Positions 55,648-64,000 of a DNA stretch of 64,000 nt are shown here, piece after piece. The stretch's first letter is position 1; each line of letters begins with the position of its first letter. The position numbers were made by a program, and so were the translations under genes. The stretch is from assembly GCA_020629155.1 (NCBI GenBank), contig JAHDDW010000003.1:62001-126000 (forward strand), in the 5' to 3' direction. Origin of the DNA: Acidimicrobiales bacterium (lineage in GTDB: Bacteria; Actinomycetota; Acidimicrobiia; Acidimicrobiales; SZUA-35). The notes under the pieces were generated by a model that was not told the origin of the DNA, did not search any database, and saw only the letters and a program-made list of their open reading frames with translations.

Positions 55648-55812
55648 TTCCAAGGGCACGTCGAACGTTAAAATATTTTGCACGTAAGAGAGAGCAATCG
55701 TTTTTGCTCTCTCTTGATTCTGGGATAGTCATCCCCGAGAAATCGGGGATCTTGTCCAGCAGAGATTCCCACTTTCGTGGGAATGACAACCTGCATAGGC
55801 TTGGCATCAGAC
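55636..55812 (+). repeat. Family 1 repeat, copy 2 (contains a REP-like pair)
   Basis: Left end CTAGGTGATTGATTCC, right end GGCTTGGCATCAGAC, the latter degenerate. The 60-bp REP-like pair is at 55728-55787, its arms identical to the other copies. The left part also holds a hairpin, AGAGAGCAA with TTGCTCTCT, at about 55689-55713, which may act as terminator for transketolase. It fills the gap between two convergent genes. Confidence 0.85.
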
Positions 55813-56676
55813 TTACTGCCGAGACAAAATTTCAGGTAGTGCTTTTTGCAACGATTCCCAAAGCGAATCAGGCGATTCGAATGCAGGGTCATCTTGATAT
55901 AGCTCAGCTGCAGAAACCACAACATCCAGCTCGGTTGAGGCTCGTTCGAGCGCCTCAACTGAAATGGCTACGTTGACACCACGATGTCGGGCAAACGTAG
56001 GATTCTTTCGGTCGATATAGCCATGATCGATACTTGGCTGCACAAGCTTGGAACAACGACATGGGTTGTCGCTATGCACCAAGCCACATCGATCTTGAAG
56101 AATAGATCGCATTATGCCACGAGCTCTTGAAAGACGTTTTCTATGGGCTGGCTTACTAATCTCGACGATAGAAGCACATTCGGTATCAGTAAACCCAAGA
56201 ACATCGCCTAGCAGATATGAAATCCGAAGAGGCCGCGATAGACACAGCAACATTCCATAGGTGCATGCAATACGCACATCGCCGACTAATTCCTCATATT
56301 CAATGTTGTCTTCGCCAATAAATGGCTTGTTCTCGACATAGCGATCAATAAATTCTGCAAAGGGCTCCGACCCAGCAACCGACTGCTCAGTTGGGCGTTG
56401 ACGAGTGCGCAGCAGCTGCCGAACAGCAACAGTATACGCCCAAGTCAAAAACCGAGACTCGCCGCGAAAAGTACTCAACCCAGTAATGATTTTTATCATC
56501 ACTTCATGCGTTGCATCTTCGGCATCTGTAGGATTGCCGCTGTAACGCAAAGCCAGACGATACATAGGATCTCTGATATTGCGACACAACTGTTCCAAAG
56601 CTTGCCTATCGCCTTCTTGAGCGTTAAGAGCTATCTGTGTCAGCTCATCTAGATCTGGGTCGGTTGCCTCACTCAT
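55813..56676 (-). CDS. ECF-type RNA polymerase sigma factor
   Basis: 287 residues. Region 2 spans about residues 33-100 (MYRLALRYSGNPTDAEDATHEVMIKII, FRGESRFLTWAYTVAVRQLL), region 4 about 140-195 (RISYLLGDVLGFTDTECASIVEIS, HRKRLSRARGIMRSIL). After it comes a Cys cluster (DRCGLVHSDNPCRCSKLV) and a 70-residue extension, as in an ECF subgroup without a classical anti-sigma factor; the extension may be the switch. The gene begins right after the stop of the ABM-like gene. Its stop codon abuts the family 1 repeat. Regulon unknown. Confidence 0.85.
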   Translation of the reverse strand: MSEATDPDLDELTQIALNAQEGDRQALEQLCRNIRDPMYRLALRYSGNPTDAEDATHEVMIKIITGLSTFRGESRFLTWAYTVAVRQLLRTRQRPTEQSVAGSEPFAEFIDRYVENKPFIGEDNIEYEELVGDVRIACTYGMLLCLSRPLRISYLLGDVLGFTDTECASIVEISKPAHRKRLSRARGIMRSILQDRCGLVHSDNPCRCSKLVQPSIDHGYIDRKNPTFARHRGVNVAISVEALERASTELDVVVSAAELYQDDPAFESPDSLWESLQKALPEILSRQ

Positions 56677-56677
56677 T

Positions 56678-57286
56678 TTATTCTCGGTTCATCGTGAAAG
56701 TTGCAAATAGCTTACTCTCATTTTCTTCAGAGAAAACTGCTGTCAGGTCTTGCTTCGTTCCTAACTGTTCGAAAGCGTGTTCTGGAGCGTCAGCTGATGC
56801 CCAGCCGTTAATATCTCCTGCTATACCTGACTTGTTTATATCTAGACGAATATGAGTAGTGATTGTTTCCATAGCTTCAAGGTAATGTTCATGGAGCTTG
56901 TGGTGGGCTACTTTAAAACGATCACTATCTGTCGGTTTGAGTGCTACAACTTCAACAACTGCGGCTTCTTCTAAAGCTGATAATGACAGAGCCATATCTT
57001 CGCTTGTTACAGGAAAGTGATCAAAGAATTGTATGTCATCAGCTGGTTCGCTATACCAATCCCACTCTCCTCCAGGTTCTAGATTGCTAGCTGCATGTGT
57101 AGAGGAGGTTTCATCTCGCCATAAAATAATGTCGGCGAATAGCAACTGGTCGACATTTTGCAACGCAAGCGATTTTTCACACCCGTCGAAATGGAGAAGC
57201 TTCTCATGAAGACGCCTTTGAGTAGCCATAAACTTCGCAGGCTCTTTGATCCCAAAAACTACAATTTCTACATGCTGTCTGTTCAT
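56678..57286 (-). CDS. Tandem dimeric alpha/beta-barrel protein preceding the sigma factor
   Basis: About 202 residues from ATG 57286 (MNRQHVEIVVFGIKEPAKFM); the longer track ORF runs antisense into transaldolase and is rejected. Two similar halves look like ABM-type (antibiotic-biosynthesis monooxygenase-like) ferredoxin folds: EPAKFMATQRRLHEKLLHFDG with FADIILWRDETSS, then SDRFKVAHHKLHEHYLEAM. The stop abuts the sigma factor start, so it is in one operon with it and might sense or report a stress signal. That link is inferred from position. Whether it is enzymatic is unknown. Confidence 0.6.
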   Translation of the reverse strand: MNRQHVEIVVFGIKEPAKFMATQRRLHEKLLHFDGCEKSLALQNVDQLLFADIILWRDETSSTHAASNLEPGGEWDWYSEPADDIQFFDHFPVTSEDMALSLSALEEAAVVEVVALKPTDSDRFKVAHHKLHEHYLEAMETITTHIRLDINKSGIAGDINGWASADAPEHAFEQLGTKQDLTAVFSEENESKLFATFTMNRE

Positions 57287-57465
57287 ACAAATATTCTTTC
57301 TATCATGATCAAGCCAATCTTGACCGCTATAAAGATTAGAGACAGCCCTCTTGCCGAGTGTGACAAAAAACTTTAAGCGATTGCTTTGAAACAGCACAGG
57401 ATCCAAATCTTCTAAATTTGCGTTGATACCATTGAATCGGCTCAGAGCTATATAAAGTGGTAGCA

Positions 57466-58560
57466 ATGAGTAACCTAAATGATCTGTACAGCCAACAACA
57501 ACAAAGCCCATGGCTTGATAATCTGCGTCGAGGGTGGATGCAATCAGGCGAGCTACAAACATGGCTTGATAAAGGCGTTCGCGGTATCACCTCGAACCCT
57601 TCGATCTTCGCGAAAGCGATGATGGAAACAAGCGACTATGAATCTGACTTGCGCACTTTCATCGGTGAAGGCTTAACAATCGAAGAAGCCTACTGGGCGC
57701 TTGTCGTCGACGACATCAAGGCAGCAACTGCCATATTACAGCCTTTACATGAAAGCTCTAACGGTATTGATGGGTATGTCAGTGTTGAGGTCTCCCCTAC
57801 GTTGGCACATGAAACACAACAAACTATTGAGGCTGCACGTTCGCTTAATGATCGAGTCGCTGCTGACAATGTCTACATTAAAGTGCCTGCAACACTTGAA
57901 GGTGTCCCAGCTATTGAAACGTTACTTTCTGAGCAGATCAGCATCAATGTTACGCTTATCTTTAGCCACAGCCGCTATAGCGCTGTGATGGAAGCCTATA
58001 TCGCTGGTTTAGAGAAAGCGCCGCAAGATTTCGACTTGAGCACCATCTCTTCTGTCGCATCATTTTTTATCAGTCGTATCGACGTTGAAGTTGACAAGCG
58101 TCTTGCTGCTATTGGCACACCTGAAGCGTTAGCGCTCCAAGGCAAAGCAGCCGTGGCGCAAGGCCAGTTAGCATACAAATTGTTTTTAGAAACGTTTTCT
58201 GGGCCGCGTTGGGAAGCGCTTGCAGCGAAAGGTGCGAACGTACAGCGACCGCTTTGGGCATCGACTTCAACAAAGAACCCTGACTACCCAGACACCTTGT
58301 ATGTTGATACGTTGATCGGCCCTCACACCGTCAATACGCTGCCAGACAAAACATTGGCAGCTTTTGAAGATCATGGAAGTGTCGCACGAACTGTCGACGC
58401 CAGCTTTGATGATGCGCAAGCTACTATAGATGCGCTTCTCGCTCTAGGGATAGATCTTGAAGAAGTGGCCGTGCAGCTTGAAGAAGAAGGCGTCGCTTCT
58501 TTTGCGAAAGCATTTGATGATGTGCTTGCTTCGCTTGAAGCCACTGCGGCTTCCAACTAG
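57466..58560 (+). CDS. tal: Transaldolase
   Basis: Transfers dihydroxyacetone units in the non-oxidative pentose phosphate pathway. Long actinobacterial-type form of 364 residues. GVRGITSNPSIFAKAM near the N-terminus, INVTLIFSHSRYSAVMEAYI, and the Schiff-base Lys in RPLWASTSTKNPDY are clear. The start is ATG 57466 (MSNLNDLYSQ), three codons into the track ORF. The closest promoter-like box is TATAAA just upstream. It is divergent from the sigma operon. Confidence 0.95.
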   Translation: MSNLNDLYSQQQQSPWLDNLRRGWMQSGELQTWLDKGVRGITSNPSIFAKAMMETSDYESDLRTFIGEGLTIEEAYWALVVDDIKAATAILQPLHESSNGIDGYVSVEVSPTLAHETQQTIEAARSLNDRVAADNVYIKVPATLEGVPAIETLLSEQISINVTLIFSHSRYSAVMEAYIAGLEKAPQDFDLSTISSVASFFISRIDVEVDKRLAAIGTPEALALQGKAAVAQGQLAYKLFLETFSGPRWEALAAKGANVQRPLWASTSTKNPDYPDTLYVDTLIGPHTVNTLPDKTLAAFEDHGSVARTVDASFDDAQATIDALLALGIDLEEVAVQLEEEGVASFAKAFDDVLASLEATAASN

Positions 58561-58773
58561 CTCGTTCTCAACAGTTTTTGTCATCCCAACTAGATTGAGG
58601 GTGATAACTAAACTTTGCGTACCTTCACAGTGAATAGCAAGCGAATCATTGGTGGGTGCAATGCCAGCAAGGATTTTATCAGCTAGAGTCTGACAGTGTT
58701 TAGAAGATTCGTTGCTAGCCGATAGTAAGGTATCTCTAAGAGATAAACAAGTAAGAAGATTGAAGAGGAACAT

Positions 58774-59889
58774 ATGGCAGCACCGCGCGCTCGCAAAACA
58801 TTTGGTGAAGAGAACATCGATGCAATTATTGCAGATTTAGCCGCAGCAATTGGCTCGAAAGCAAACGACGACCTTATCAGATCACTTATTGTGACAGCTT
58901 TAGATATGGACAGCTCAGATCTTGACCGTCTTGAATTGAAAATAGCTGCGCAGACACTCGCCGAAATGCTCAATAGCTGGAAGGTTTTCTCTCCATATAA
59001 GCAGCAAGCGAAAGTTACCATATTTGGTTCGGCCCGCACCAAACCAGAGCACCCCGATTATAAGCTATGTGTCGAGTTTGGTCGCCTTATGGGCGAACGA
59101 AACTGGATGGCGATTACAGGCGCTGGACCAGGCATTATGACCGCAGGGTTTGAAGGTATCGGTATAGAAAAATCTATGGGTGTCAGCATTGTGCTTCCTT
59201 TTGAAGAGAAAGCTGCACCTTTCATAGAAGGTGACGACAAGCTTGCAACGTTCCGCTATTTTTTCACTCGCAAACTAGCCTTCATGAAAGAAACTGACGC
59301 TTTCGCTTTGTTCCCTGGCGGCTTTGGAACGCTTGATGAGGCTTTTGAACTGTTGACGCTCATCCAAACAGGTAAATGCTATCCCGCTCCTATCGTCCTG
59401 TTAGATCACCCAGGCTCAACGTATTGGTCTGGTTTGAGTACGTTTATCGAACAAGAACTGAACGCTGGCGGCCTTATAAGCCCATCTGACACGAGCTTAT
59501 ATCTACATACACATGATCCAGCTGAAGCTGTTGAACATCTCTGCTCTTTCTATTCTTGCTATCATTCGTTGCGTTATGTACGTGACCGCCTCATCTTGCG
59601 TTTGCGCCATGCACCTTCAGCTGCAACGATCGCAACGTTGAATGAAGAGTTTGCTGGCATTATTGTTTCTGGTGCTATTGAAGCTACCGAAGCTAGCAAG
59701 GTCGAGAAGAAAGATGACGACAATGTCGAACTTCCACGTTTGGCATTCAAGTTTGATAACCGATCTTTTGCTGAGCTTATGCAGCTTATCCAACGTTTGA
59801 ACACCCTCGAAGGCACCACGGGAGCAAAAGCGGCTACAGGTCTGCTACACGATGTAGAACCAGAGTTAGACGCTGACGCTCCTCTCTAG
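58774..59889 (+). CDS. LOG-family protein
   Basis: 371 residues with the LOG Rossmann core: VTIFGSARTKPEHPDY, AITGAGPGIMTAGFEG, FTRKLAFMKETDAF and the PGGFGTLDEAFELL signature. LOG proteins cleave the base from nucleoside monophosphates, in plants producing cytokinins, in bacteria often with a salvage role. N-terminal (about 85 residues) and C-terminal (about 110 residues) extensions distinguish it from small LOGs. ATG 58774 follows GAGGAA. Confidence 0.9.
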   Translation: MAAPRARKTFGEENIDAIIADLAAAIGSKANDDLIRSLIVTALDMDSSDLDRLELKIAAQTLAEMLNSWKVFSPYKQQAKVTIFGSARTKPEHPDYKLCVEFGRLMGERNWMAITGAGPGIMTAGFEGIGIEKSMGVSIVLPFEEKAAPFIEGDDKLATFRYFFTRKLAFMKETDAFALFPGGFGTLDEAFELLTLIQTGKCYPAPIVLLDHPGSTYWSGLSTFIEQELNAGGLISPSDTSLYLHTHDPAEAVEHLCSFYSCYHSLRYVRDRLILRLRHAPSAATIATLNEEFAGIIVSGAIEATEASKVEKKDDDNVELPRLAFKFDNRSFAELMQLIQRLNTLEGTTGAKAATGLLHDVEPELDADAPL

Positions 59890-59924
59890 CTACTGTTGTA
59901 TAGTTAGTTCCAGATAAAAACAAT

Positions 59925-60054
59925 CTAGACGGTTGCTTCCAAGGACTGCTCTCTCGATTTCAGGGTAGTCATCCCCGAGAAATCGGGGATCTTACCCAAC
60001 AGAGATTCCCACTTTCGTGGGAATGACGACTAAATGTGCTTGGAATCAACCATG
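59925..60054 (+). repeat. Family 1 repeat, copy 3 (contains a REP-like pair)
   Basis: About 130 bp. Left end CTAGACGGTTGCTTCC, right end GCTTGGAATCAACCAT. The REP-like pair is at 59968-60027. The left flank is shorter than in copies 1 and 2. It separates the convergent LOG and uvrA genes. Confidence 0.82.
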
Positions 60055-60055
60055 T

Positions 60056-60083
60056 GTCTGCGACTTACTTCTAAGTCGCAGAC
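60056..60083 (-). terminator. Perfect hairpin at the end of uvrA
   Basis: GTCTGCGACTTA and TAAGTCGCAGAC form a 12-bp perfect stem with a 4-base loop, immediately beside the uvrA stop. There is no T-tract in the minus direction, so termination is plausible but not certain. Confidence 0.5.
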
Positions 60084-62930
60084 CTAGCTTTTAAGTACTG
60101 ATTTAAGGAATTGGCCTGTGTGGCTTGCCAAGTTCTCGGCAACTTCTTCAGGCGTTCCTTGCGTCACTATTGTTCCGCCGCCAGAACCACCGTCTGGTCC
60201 TAGGTCAATAATGTGATCAGCGGTTTTCACAACATCTAAGTTATGTTCGATTACCAGCACCGTGTTGCCTTGGTCAACAAGACGACTGAGAACAACAAGC
60301 AGGCGGTTAATATCTTCAAAATGCAGCCCAGTTGTCGGCTCGTCCAAAACATACATAGTGTGTCCAGTTGAGCGTTTCGCTAACTCCGCTGATAGTTTCA
60401 CACGCTGCGCTTCACCGCCTGAAAGCGTCGTCGCAGGCTGCCCTAAACGGACATAACCCAAACCGACATCAACAAGTGTTTGTAAGTGGCGTGCGATAGC
60501 TGGCTGGTTGGCAAAAAATTCTAAACCTTCGCTGATCGGCATATTCAAAACATCGGCAATGTTTTTGCCTTTAAACAAAATCTCTAACGTGTCGCGGTTA
60601 TAGCGTTTGCCTTTGCATACTTCACAAGGCACATACACATCGGGCAAGAAATGCATTTCAATTTTGATTGTGCCATCGCCAGAACACGCTTCACAACGAC
60701 CGCCAGAAACATTGAATGAGAATCGACCTTGTTGATAGCCTCGAACTTTTGCTTCGGTTGTTTGCGAGAAAAGCTTCCTGATTTTATCAAAAACACCTGT
60801 ATAGGTCGCTGGGTTCGAACGAGGCGTTCGACCGATCGGCGATTGATCAATAGCGATCACCTTGTCAATATTTTCTAACCCTTCAACGGCTTTGTGTAAC
60901 CCAGGCGGCTTTTTTGAGCTGTAAATTTTTTGCATCAACGCACGCAGTAAAATCTGATTTACTAATGTTGATTTACCAGAGCCAGACACACCAGTCACAG
61001 CAATAAAACACCCCAGAGGGAACGTAACATCAAGGTTTTTTAAGTTATGTTCACGAGCGCCAAGAACCCTAACCTCACCAGCATCAGGTGTTCGTCTACT
61101 AGCAGGCACAGGAATAGACTTCTTCCCTGACAAGTACTGACCAGTGACAGATTTACGGCGCTTCAAAAGACCTGTCACATTGCCGCTATAGACAACCTCT
61201 CCCCCATGTTCGCCAGCGCCAGGGCCAACGTCGACAACATGGTCTGCAATGCGAATTGTATCTTCGTCATGTTCAACAACGACAACCGTATTGCCAAGCT
61301 CACGCAGGCGTTTCAACGTGCCGATTAGCTTTGCATTATCACGCTGATGCAACCCAATTGAAGGCTCATCGAGCACATAGAGTACCCCAACAAGACCTGA
61401 ACCAATCTGACTCGCGAGACGGATCCGTTGCGCCTCACCGCCTGAAAGCGTGGAAGCAGCCCGACCTAGTGATAAATAATGCAGCCCGACATCAAGCAAG
61501 AAACTAACTCGCGCGTTGATTTCTTTTAAAATAGGTTCGGCAATAATTAAATCACGCTCAGAAATGGTCAACCCAGCCATGACCTTGGCAGCTTCGCCGA
61601 TAGGTAACGAACAAATGTCGTGCATGTTATGATCATCGACCGTGCAGGCTAGCGAAAACTTGTTAAGCCGTGCACCATCGCACGTGCTGCATGGCACTTC
61701 ACGCATATAGCCTTCGATTTGTTCACGCTGTGAATCGGACTCTGACTCACGGTGACGGCGACGAAGGTAGGGAATGATCCCTTCAAATGTGGCGTTATAG
61801 GTACGAGTACGACCGTAACGGTTTTTATAACGAACCGTTACCTTCTTTTTTAAGCCGCCTTCAAGCATAATATTCTGCTGCTTCTTTGTTAGCGACTGCC
61901 AAGGTTTGGAATAAGGAATCGACGCATCTTCACACACCGCTTCAACCAGGCGAGTGAAATATTGGCTCGTGCGGCTGCTCCACGGGTGAATCGCGCCTTC
62001 TTCTAACGAAAGCTCTGGATTAGGAATTAACAACTGCGGGTCGACTTGAAACGTCGTGCCTAAGCCACCACACGAATTACACGCGCCATATGGCGAGTTA
62101 AACGAGAAGTTACGTGGCGCTAACTCGTCGAAACTTTTGCCGTCGCTAGGGCGTGAAAGATGTTGGCTAAACGTAAGAATTTGTGAAGCTGCATCTTTTT
62201 GATCTTTCGCAGGCATAACCTCGATTTCAGCGACACCTTCAGCTAGCTGCAAAGCTGTTTCCATCGATTCAGTCAAGCGGCGCTCTATCCCTTTGCGCGA
62301 CACCAAGCGATCAACAACGACAGTGATGTCGTGCTTGTCATAGCGGCCAAGCTCGGGAAGCTCCCCAGCAAGCTCAAGCAACTCGCCATCAACAACCGCA
62401 CGAACAAAACCTTGTTCGCCTAAGTTTTTTAGCAACGTGTCATAGGTTCCTTTACGGCCTTTCACCACAGGAGCAAGCACCTGAAACCGAGTGCCCTCTT
62501 CTAGGCGAAGCACCTGATCAACAATTTGTTGCGGGGTCTGCTTAACCAGCCGTTCACCTGTCTCAGGGTCATGTGCCACGCCAACACGAGCAAATAGAAG
62601 TCGTAAGTAATCATAAATTTCGGTGACTGTGCCAACAGTCGACCGAGGGTTACGAGAAGAAGATTTTTGGTCGATAGATATAGCTGGTGATAAGCCTTCA
62701 ATAAAATCAACATCTGGCTTGTCCATCTGACCGAGGAACTGACGAGCATAAGCAGAAAGTGACTCGACATAGCGACGTTGACCCTCAGCATAAATAGTGT
62801 CAAACGCTAATGATGATTTACCCGAACCTGAAAGCCCCGTAAAAACGATTATTTTGTCACGAGGAAGATCGAGATCAACGCCTTTTAGGTTATGTTCGCG
62901 AGCACCACGAACCACTATTTTATTAGCCAT
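60084..62930 (-). CDS. uvrA: Excinuclease ABC subunit A
   Basis: Damage-recognition ATPase of nucleotide excision repair, 948 residues. Two ABC modules: first Walker [17 protein letters not shown], signature [14 protein letters not shown]; second Walker [17 protein letters not shown], signature [15 protein letters not shown]. Zinc modules are at [18 protein letters not shown] and [20 protein letters not shown] 62930 ([17 protein letters not shown]) lies 6 bases after TAGGGT, a leaderless layout. Confidence 0.98.
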   Translation of the reverse strand: MANKIVVRGAREHNLKGVDLDLPRDKIIVFTGLSGSGKSSLAFDTIYAEGQRRYVESLSAYARQFLGQMDKPDVDFIEGLSPAISIDQKSSSRNPRSTVGTVTEIYDYLRLLFARVGVAHDPETGERLVKQTPQQIVDQVLRLEEGTRFQVLAPVVKGRKGTYDTLLKNLGEQGFVRAVVDGELLELAGELPELGRYDKHDITVVVDRLVSRKGIERRLTESMETALQLAEGVAEIEVMPAKDQKDAASQILTFSQHLSRPSDGKSFDELAPRNFSFNSPYGACNSCGGLGTTFQVDPQLLIPNPELSLEEGAIHPWSSRTSQYFTRLVEAVCEDASIPYSKPWQSLTKKQQNIMLEGGLKKKVTVRYKNRYGRTRTYNATFEGIIPYLRRRHRESESDSQREQIEGYMREVPCSTCDGARLNKFSLACTVDDHNMHDICSLPIGEAAKVMAGLTISERDLIIAEPILKEINARVSFLLDVGLHYLSLGRAASTLSGGEAQRIRLASQIGSGLVGVLYVLDEPSIGLHQRDNAKLIGTLKRLRELGNTVVVVEHDEDTIRIADHVVDVGPGAGEHGGEVVYSGNVTGLLKRRKSVTGQYLSGKKSIPVPASRRTPDAGEVRVLGAREHNLKNLDVTFPLGCFIAVTGVSGSGKSTLVNQILLRALMQKIYSSKKPPGLHKAVEGLENIDKVIAIDQSPIGRTPRSNPATYTGVFDKIRKLFSQTTEAKVRGYQQGRFSFNVSGGRCEACSGDGTIKIEMHFLPDVYVPCEVCKGKRYNRDTLEILFKGKNIADVLNMPISEGLEFFANQPAIARHLQTLVDVGLGYVRLGQPATTLSGGEAQRVKLSAELAKRSTGHTMYVLDEPTTGLHFEDINRLLVVLSRLVDQGNTVLVIEHNLDVVKTADHIIDLGPDGGSGGGTIVTQGTPEEVAENLASHTGQFLKSVLKS

Positions 62931-62936
62931 AAATTC

Positions 62937-62942
62937 ACCCTA
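62937..62942 (-). promoter_or_regulatory. -10 box of a likely leaderless uvrA transcript
   Basis: TAGGGT ends 6 bases before the uvrA ATG. No LexA-type site was recognised nearby. Confidence 0.4.
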
Positions 62943-62978
62943 GCGTCTAACCGAAACAATAGCGAACCAATGTTTGTT

Positions 62979-63100
62979 GGGCATCTCTATTTATTATAGA
63001 TGCCCTCGGTATTCCCGCTCCGCTCGGGGCGTTCCCACGCAGATTTTAGCGATTCTCTGGTAAAGCGATTTGATCCAAAACGAATAAATAGAGATAGCCT
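62979..63100 (+). repeat. Family 2 intergenic repeat, copy B
   Basis: A 122-bp element aligned with 30747-30870. The ends are better inverted repeats here: GGGCATCTCTATTTATT at the left and AATAAATAGAGATAGCCT at the right. The hairpin at the left end and the CCGCTCCGCTCGGGG centre are kept. It lies upstream of uvrA, just left of a family 1 copy. Confidence 0.72.
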
Positions 63101-63120
63101 GGTTTGCTAGAACTTTCCTA

Positions 63121-63270
63121 AGTTAGCCTTCAAGGACTTCTTCTCTTATGTTCGATTGCTCTATCTTGATTCCAGGGTTGGTCATCCCCGAGAAATCGGG
63201 GATCTTGCCCAGCAAAGATTCCCACTTTCGTGGGAATGACGACCTAAATAGGCTTAGAATCAACCATCTC
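63121..63270 (+). repeat. Family 1 repeat, copy 4 (contains a REP-like pair)
   Basis: Right end GGCTTAGAATCAACCATC is well kept; the left end (TTAGCCTTCAAGGAC) is degenerate. The REP-like pair occupies exactly 63181-63240. It lies 20 bases from the family 2 copy B. Confidence 0.82.
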
Positions 63271-63293
63271 TCTCTAGTGAAATTCGTATGAGG

Positions 63294-64000
63294 TTAAGAT
63301 AGACAACGCGTAAAATGTTCGAGCAGCGACCTTGTGCTGGATTCTAAAGAAAAAGCTCCGAATGTTTTGTCGCGCCACAGCGTTTGCTCCTCAATAGAGG
63401 GCAAACTATCAAGCCGCTGCAAAACAAGATTTCCTAGCTTATGTGGGGTAATTGTTTTAGGAATCGTTGCGGTGCCGCCAGCTTCTCTGATACCACCATC
63501 ATTAGTCGATACTGGAAGACTACCCGCAGCTCTGGCTTCAGCAGCCACAAGTCCAAAGGCTTCATCCCAATCAGGCAACAACAACGAAATTTTTGAACGC
63601 TGAAATACTTGCGCCATTTCAATTCGATTCAAAGGCGGTAGAACCTTGATATTTGGCTTCTGTCTTAACTCATCGACCATCTTTAGACACGACTTTTCTG
63701 GAGCAAACATCGGAAAGGCTATTTTGACTGATGCGGGGAGATGCAAACAAAGTTCATAGAAAAGCTTGAAACCTTTCTTCAACATTATGCGTGAAGGAAA
63801 AAATATATCAATGTCTCTTTGGGTTGCAAGGCTGGTAGCAAAAAATTCAGGACCTGCAAAAGGATACACAAGGTCAGGCAGCGGACAGCCATATAATTCT
63901 CGACTTCTTTGCGCAAGAAACTGGGAGTTCGCAGCGACACCATCAAATGCGCTAATCGCATCTTTTGTTTCTTGTAACGTGAAGTTTGGATAGGTAAGAG
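63294..64000 (-). CDS. Glycosyltransferase family 4, partial
   Basis: The C-terminal half of a GT4-type glycosyltransferase. The track lists 63294-63869, but the frame stays open to the right edge (ISAFDGVAANSQFLAQRS precedes the listed start), so the true start lies outside the window. Visible motifs are the VANSQF-type site (VAANSQFLA), FFPSRIMLKKGFKLFYE and the EX7E-like LPDWDEAFGLVAAEARAAGSLPVSTNDGG. The VAANSQ element is seen in mannosyl- or glucosyl-transferases of cell-surface sugars. The N-terminal acceptor domain is missing. Confidence 0.8.
   Translation of the reverse strand, partial: LTYPNFTLQETKDAISAFDGVAANSQFLAQRSRELYGCPLPDLVYPFAGPEFFATSLATQRDIDIFFPSRIMLKKGFKLFYELCLHLPASVKIAFPMFAPEKSCLKMVDELRQKPNIKVLPPLNRIEMAQVFQRSKISLLLPDWDEAFGLVAAEARAAGSLPVSTNDGGIREAGGTATIPKTITPHKLGNLVLQRLDSLPSIEEQTLWRDKTFGAFSLESSTRSLLEHFTRCLS

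Noticed and set aside
57287-57562. Track extension of the ABM-like protein to 57562
   Set aside because: It runs antisense through the transaldolase start and adds no family-like sequence; ATG 57286 gives a clean N-terminus.
41224-63240. CRISPR array made by the recurring 60-bp palindromic sequence
   Set aside because: Copies are kilobases apart, each with its own flanks, without regular spacers or cas genes.

Overview
The window looks like a chromosome segment from an actinobacterium (Actinomycetota), possibly near the Acidimicrobiia. The evidence is gene content and order: a GTP-type PEP carboxykinase, a class II GlpX fructose bisphosphatase, a long transaldolase, a pyrR-carA-carB operon with a mycobacterial-style PyrR leader, an alaS-ruvX-mltG-aroE-(DUF4388)-prepilin peptidase-aroKB run, and many genes whose start codon lies 6-7 bases after a TANNNT box, as in leaderless actinobacterial transcripts. 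Base composition is moderate by eye, low for the phylum. The lineage is an inference; no rRNA or tRNA gene was seen.

Layout. 1-6.1 kb: uvrB with a membrane protein gene running off the left edge, a Phd/VapC toxin-antitoxin pair, and queA-ruvB-ruvA. 6.1-11.3 kb: accessory block with an unknown protein, a serine hydrolase and two divergent AAA-ATPase/PD-(D/E)XK genes, one of them frameshifted. 11.3-16.4 kb: carB-carA-pyrR, all leftward, behind a PyrR-binding leader and a terminator-like hairpin inside the start of pyrR. 16.4-21.6 kb: accessory and decaying genes (uridine kinase remnant, doubly frameshifted SDR gene, third AAA-ATPase paralog), then a class V PLP enzyme paired with a 2-oxoglutarate dioxygenase. 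21.6-32.5 kb: a secreted DUF1996 protein with a His-rich linker, sufD-Rieske-sufC, a GIY-YIG protein, a VWA lipoprotein, a NUDIX protein and ilvA. 32.5-41 kb: shikimate genes (aroKB fusion, aroE) with prepilin peptidase, DUF4388, mltG, ruvX and alaS. 41-53.5 kb: rsgA, panD, pckG, glpX, amidase, glycosyltransferase, LRR protein, MscS. 53.5-64 kb: transketolase, an ECF sigma operon, transaldolase, a LOG protein, uvrA and a partial glycosyltransferase.

The genes supply central carbon flow (pckG, glpX, tkt, tal), arginine/pyrimidine precursors (carAB), aromatic amino acids, isoleucine and pantothenate precursors, Fe-S assembly and DNA repair (uvrA, uvrB, ruvA, ruvB).

Two families of short non-coding repeats lie between genes. 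Family 1 (four full copies and one 47-bp remnant) is about 130-180 bp with terminal inverted repeats and carries an almost invariant 60-bp core made of two inverted REP-like palindromes. One copy ends a TauE/SafE gene, with the stop codon inside the repeat end. Family 2 (two copies, about 123 bp) has its own terminal inverted repeats. The most interesting signals are the pyrR leader and the nested family 1 repeats.
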